From Mesorhizobium sp. WSM3860 (GTDB lineage Bacteria; Pseudomonadota; Alphaproteobacteria; Rhizobiales; Rhizobiaceae), in contig NZ_NSGF01000022.1 in NCBI RefSeq assembly GCF_002294995.1, positions 1 to 64,000 on the forward strand: a stretch of 64,000 nt of DNA, written 5' to 3'. Under the pieces are notes generated by a model that was given only the letters and a program-made list of their open reading frames with translations, was not told where the DNA came from and did not search any database. Positions 62,699-64,000 of this stretch are shown one piece after another (the stretch's first letter is position 1; each line of letters opens with the position of its first letter). A program made the translations under genes and the position numbers.

Positions 62699-63496
62699 CT
62701 AAGCCTGCTTGCGAACCGATGCCTGGTAGACCAGCGACGACCAGCTATTGCTCGAGGCCAGATGACAATAGATCAGCCCGAGCGCACCGGATTTCCTCAG
62801 ATCGAGGAACGCCTCGTCGGCCAGCTTGTTGAGCACCTGCTCGTCGATGATCTGGAAATCCGTAAGGTTAAGGACTTCGCCGCCTTCAAGCGTCACCTTG
62901 CTCTGGCGCGGCGCGAACAGTCCGTGCGCCTCTATTTTGTCGACCATGGCGCGGGTGGCGTTGAAATCTTTCTGGAACTGGCTGCAGAAGGCGAGCGCCT
63001 GCTTGGTCGCCTCGGTCGGCTCGGTGCCATCGAAGAACAGCGCGAGCTTGGCGCCCTCGTCGCGGAACGGCGCCGCGAGCTGGTCGATGACGCGCTCGCT
63101 GGCGCGGTCGACGCAGAGAGTCAGCCGGCCCGACGTCGCCGATTCGTCGGCGAGGACGAAGGGATAGCGGCGGACATAGGCCGGAATGTAATGCGGCTCA
63201 CTCCAGCGGCCGTCGGCGTCGACGAACAGGTTCTCGTCCTGCCGTAGGCCGGTGATGATGACCGGCGTCTTGGCAGGACCGATGAAGACGATTGGGTAGG
63301 AGCGCATCGCCGAAGGCATTTCCGGCGCCACCACCGGAATGGCGTGCGCCGAGCGGGCGAACGAGAAGTCGGCCCGCGCGATCAGGCCGAGCGAGCCGTG
63401 CCGTATGGGACTGAGCGCCTCGGGCTTGCTGTAGAACAGCGGCAGCGCATTGCCGGCCGCGCCTGTGGACGCCCTTTCGATCTGCGCGTCAGCCAT
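62699..63496 (-). CDS. SapC-family protein
   Basis: A 265-residue protein of the SapC (S-layer-related) family in proteobacteria: LPLFYSKPEALSPIRHGSLG at the start, PAYVRRYPFVLADE in the centre, and DGTEPTEATKQALAFCSQFQ. No signal peptide is visible. Start is ATG 63496 (MADAQIERA). The biochemical role of such SapC homologues is not known to me. It is convergent with the four-gene cluster. Confidence 0.75.
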   Translation of the reverse strand: MADAQIERASTGAAGNALPLFYSKPEALSPIRHGSLGLIARADFSFARSAHAIPVVAPEMPSAMRSYPIVFIGPAKTPVIITGLRQDENLFVDADGRWSEPHYIPAYVRRYPFVLADESATSGRLTLCVDRASERVIDQLAAPFRDEGAKLALFFDGTEPTEATKQALAFCSQFQKDFNATRAMVDKIEAHGLFAPRQSKVTLEGGEVLNLTDFQIIDEQVLNKLADEAFLDLRKSGALGLIYCHLASSNSWSSLVYQASVRKQA

Positions 63497-63662
63497 GCTC
63501 GGGATCCTTTCGGCGAGAATTTTGCAGGCCACGGCATGGCGCGGCCGATATCGGGTTTAGGCGAGCGTAAGGGCTGGCGCAACGGCCCGTCTGCAAGCTA
63601 TGGACTGTGTGGCACGGACCGACGAGATTGGCGGTCACGGCAAGCGATTCAAGGCGGACGCA

Positions 63663-63932
63663 ATGGTAGCGGATTTCGATCGGGCTGTCGGGCAGACATT
63701 CATCGTCGAGACGGGCGGGAAAATGGTCGCGCTCGAGCTCAGCGCGGTCAACCGCATCGCCAACAGCCCGCGCGAGGGCGGCGGCTTCTCGCTGTTGTTC
63801 AAGGGGCCGCGCGAGATGCTTTTGCCGCAGGCGACCTACCGCTTTGTCGGAAGCGAGCTTGCTCATGACATCTTCATCGTGCCTGTATCGCAGGACGCAA
63901 CCGGCTATGTGTACGAAGCCGTCTTCAACTGA
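63663..63932 (+). CDS. DUF6916-like small protein
   Basis: An 89-residue protein (FIVETGGKMVALELSAVNRI, FSLLFKGPREMLLPQATYRF, DIFIVPVSQDATGYVYEAVF) with an all-beta look. This pattern fits DUF6916-like proteins, often near phage- or secretion-associated genes in alphaproteobacteria; role unknown. ATG 63663 follows AAGG; longer starts to 63600 are possible. Divergent from the SapC gene. Confidence 0.55.
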   Translation: MVADFDRAVGQTFIVETGGKMVALELSAVNRIANSPREGGGFSLLFKGPREMLLPQATYRFVGSELAHDIFIVPVSQDATGYVYEAVFN

Positions 63933-64000
63933 CCAGCCTCGTCCGGCGCCGGCCGCGCCATCAAATCGTAGACGCCCTTATCCTCGGTGACGACAAATCC
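63905..64000 (-). CDS. 3' end of a minus-strand gene running into the window edge
   Basis: A frame open from the window end gives VVTEDKGVYDLMARPAPDEA and a TAG at 63905-63907. Only 31 residues are visible and the last 28 bp overlap the 3' end of the DUF6916-like gene convergently. No family recognised; it may not be real. Confidence 0.3.
   Translation of the reverse strand, partial: GFVVTEDKGVYDLMARPAPDEAGQLKTASYT

Noticed and set aside
1..64000. tRNA, rRNA, CRISPR arrays, integrase or complete IS elements
   Set aside because: I looked for these and saw no cloverleaf, no regular spaced repeats and no intact transposase or integrase frame.

Overview
The window reads as a chromosomal or megaplasmid stretch of a high-GC alphaproteobacterium of the Rhizobiales, most probably Mesorhizobium or a close relative. 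The grounds are an eryABCD-type erythritol locus, a rhizopine (moc)-like inositol locus, many periplasmic-binding-protein ABC importers, and two copies of a two-hairpin palindromic repeat of a kind I remember as common in Mesorhizobium. It is dominated by catabolic cassettes, each with its own transporter and regulator. I saw no rRNA, tRNA, CRISPR array or complete insertion sequence. All calls come from reading translated sequence; no database search was possible.

Layout. (1) 1-15444: erythritol/polyol region. On the minus strand lie eryA (kinase), eryB (dehydrogenase), eryC (isomerase), eryD (regulator) and a triosephosphate-isomerase paralogue cut by the window edge. Divergent from them is an ABC importer (DUF2291 protein, double ATPase, permease, binding protein), then a DeoR regulator and a second kinase / DeoR / FAD-dehydrogenase set. 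TAACAT motif clusters sit before both plus-strand units. (2) 15824-23573: galactoside cassette of ROK repressor, ABC importer and GH42 beta-galactosidase, with a perfect inverted repeat as likely operator. (3) 24127-31204: mixed accessory genes (secreted GlcG/HbpS-like protein, secreted acetoacetate-decarboxylase-like protein, MFS pump, LysR regulator, sorbosone/glucose-dehydrogenase-like lipoprotein, AmpH-like hydrolase) with decayed fragments. (4) 31555-42347: moc-like cluster of PanB-like enzyme, Hyi-like isomerase, Rieske ferredoxin, MocC, MocA, single-domain ABC ATPase, two permeases, binding protein, MocD-type membrane oxygenase and a divergent LacI regulator. This fits uptake and oxidative O-demethylation of a methylated inositol or inosamine. 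(5) 42428-49720: a gene scar, a conserved unknown, an AcoR/MimR-type sigma-54 activator, an RHH protein, a VOC protein, a TAT small subunit with a GMC dehydrogenase, a second palindromic repeat copy and pseudogenes. (6) 49804-59726: a ten-gene minus-strand operon for a soluble di-iron monooxygenase (propane-monooxygenase-like prmA, a small membrane protein, prmB, prmC, prmD, amidohydrolase, DUF59 protein, GroEL-like chaperonin, alcohol dehydrogenase, aquaporin), read from a near-perfect -24/-12 promoter with an upstream inverted repeat. (7) 60277-62418: a divergent, translationally coupled four-gene cluster of unknown function (helical protein, coiled coil, beta-propeller, small protein), followed by SapC-family and DUF6916-like genes.

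How they work together. Three cassettes feed plant- or soil-derived polyols, galactosides and inositol ethers into central metabolism. The monooxygenase operon would hydroxylate a small hydrocarbon, ether or ketone; its ADH, and possibly the GMC dehydrogenase, would take the alcohol further, and the GroEL-like protein and DUF59 protein probably help fold or metallate the enzyme. The sigma-54 activator about 14 kb away is the obvious candidate controller. The parts least explained by known systems are the four-gene cluster at 60277-62418, the small membrane protein inside the monooxygenase operon, and the demethylase-like moc branch with its PanB-like and Hyi-like enzymes.
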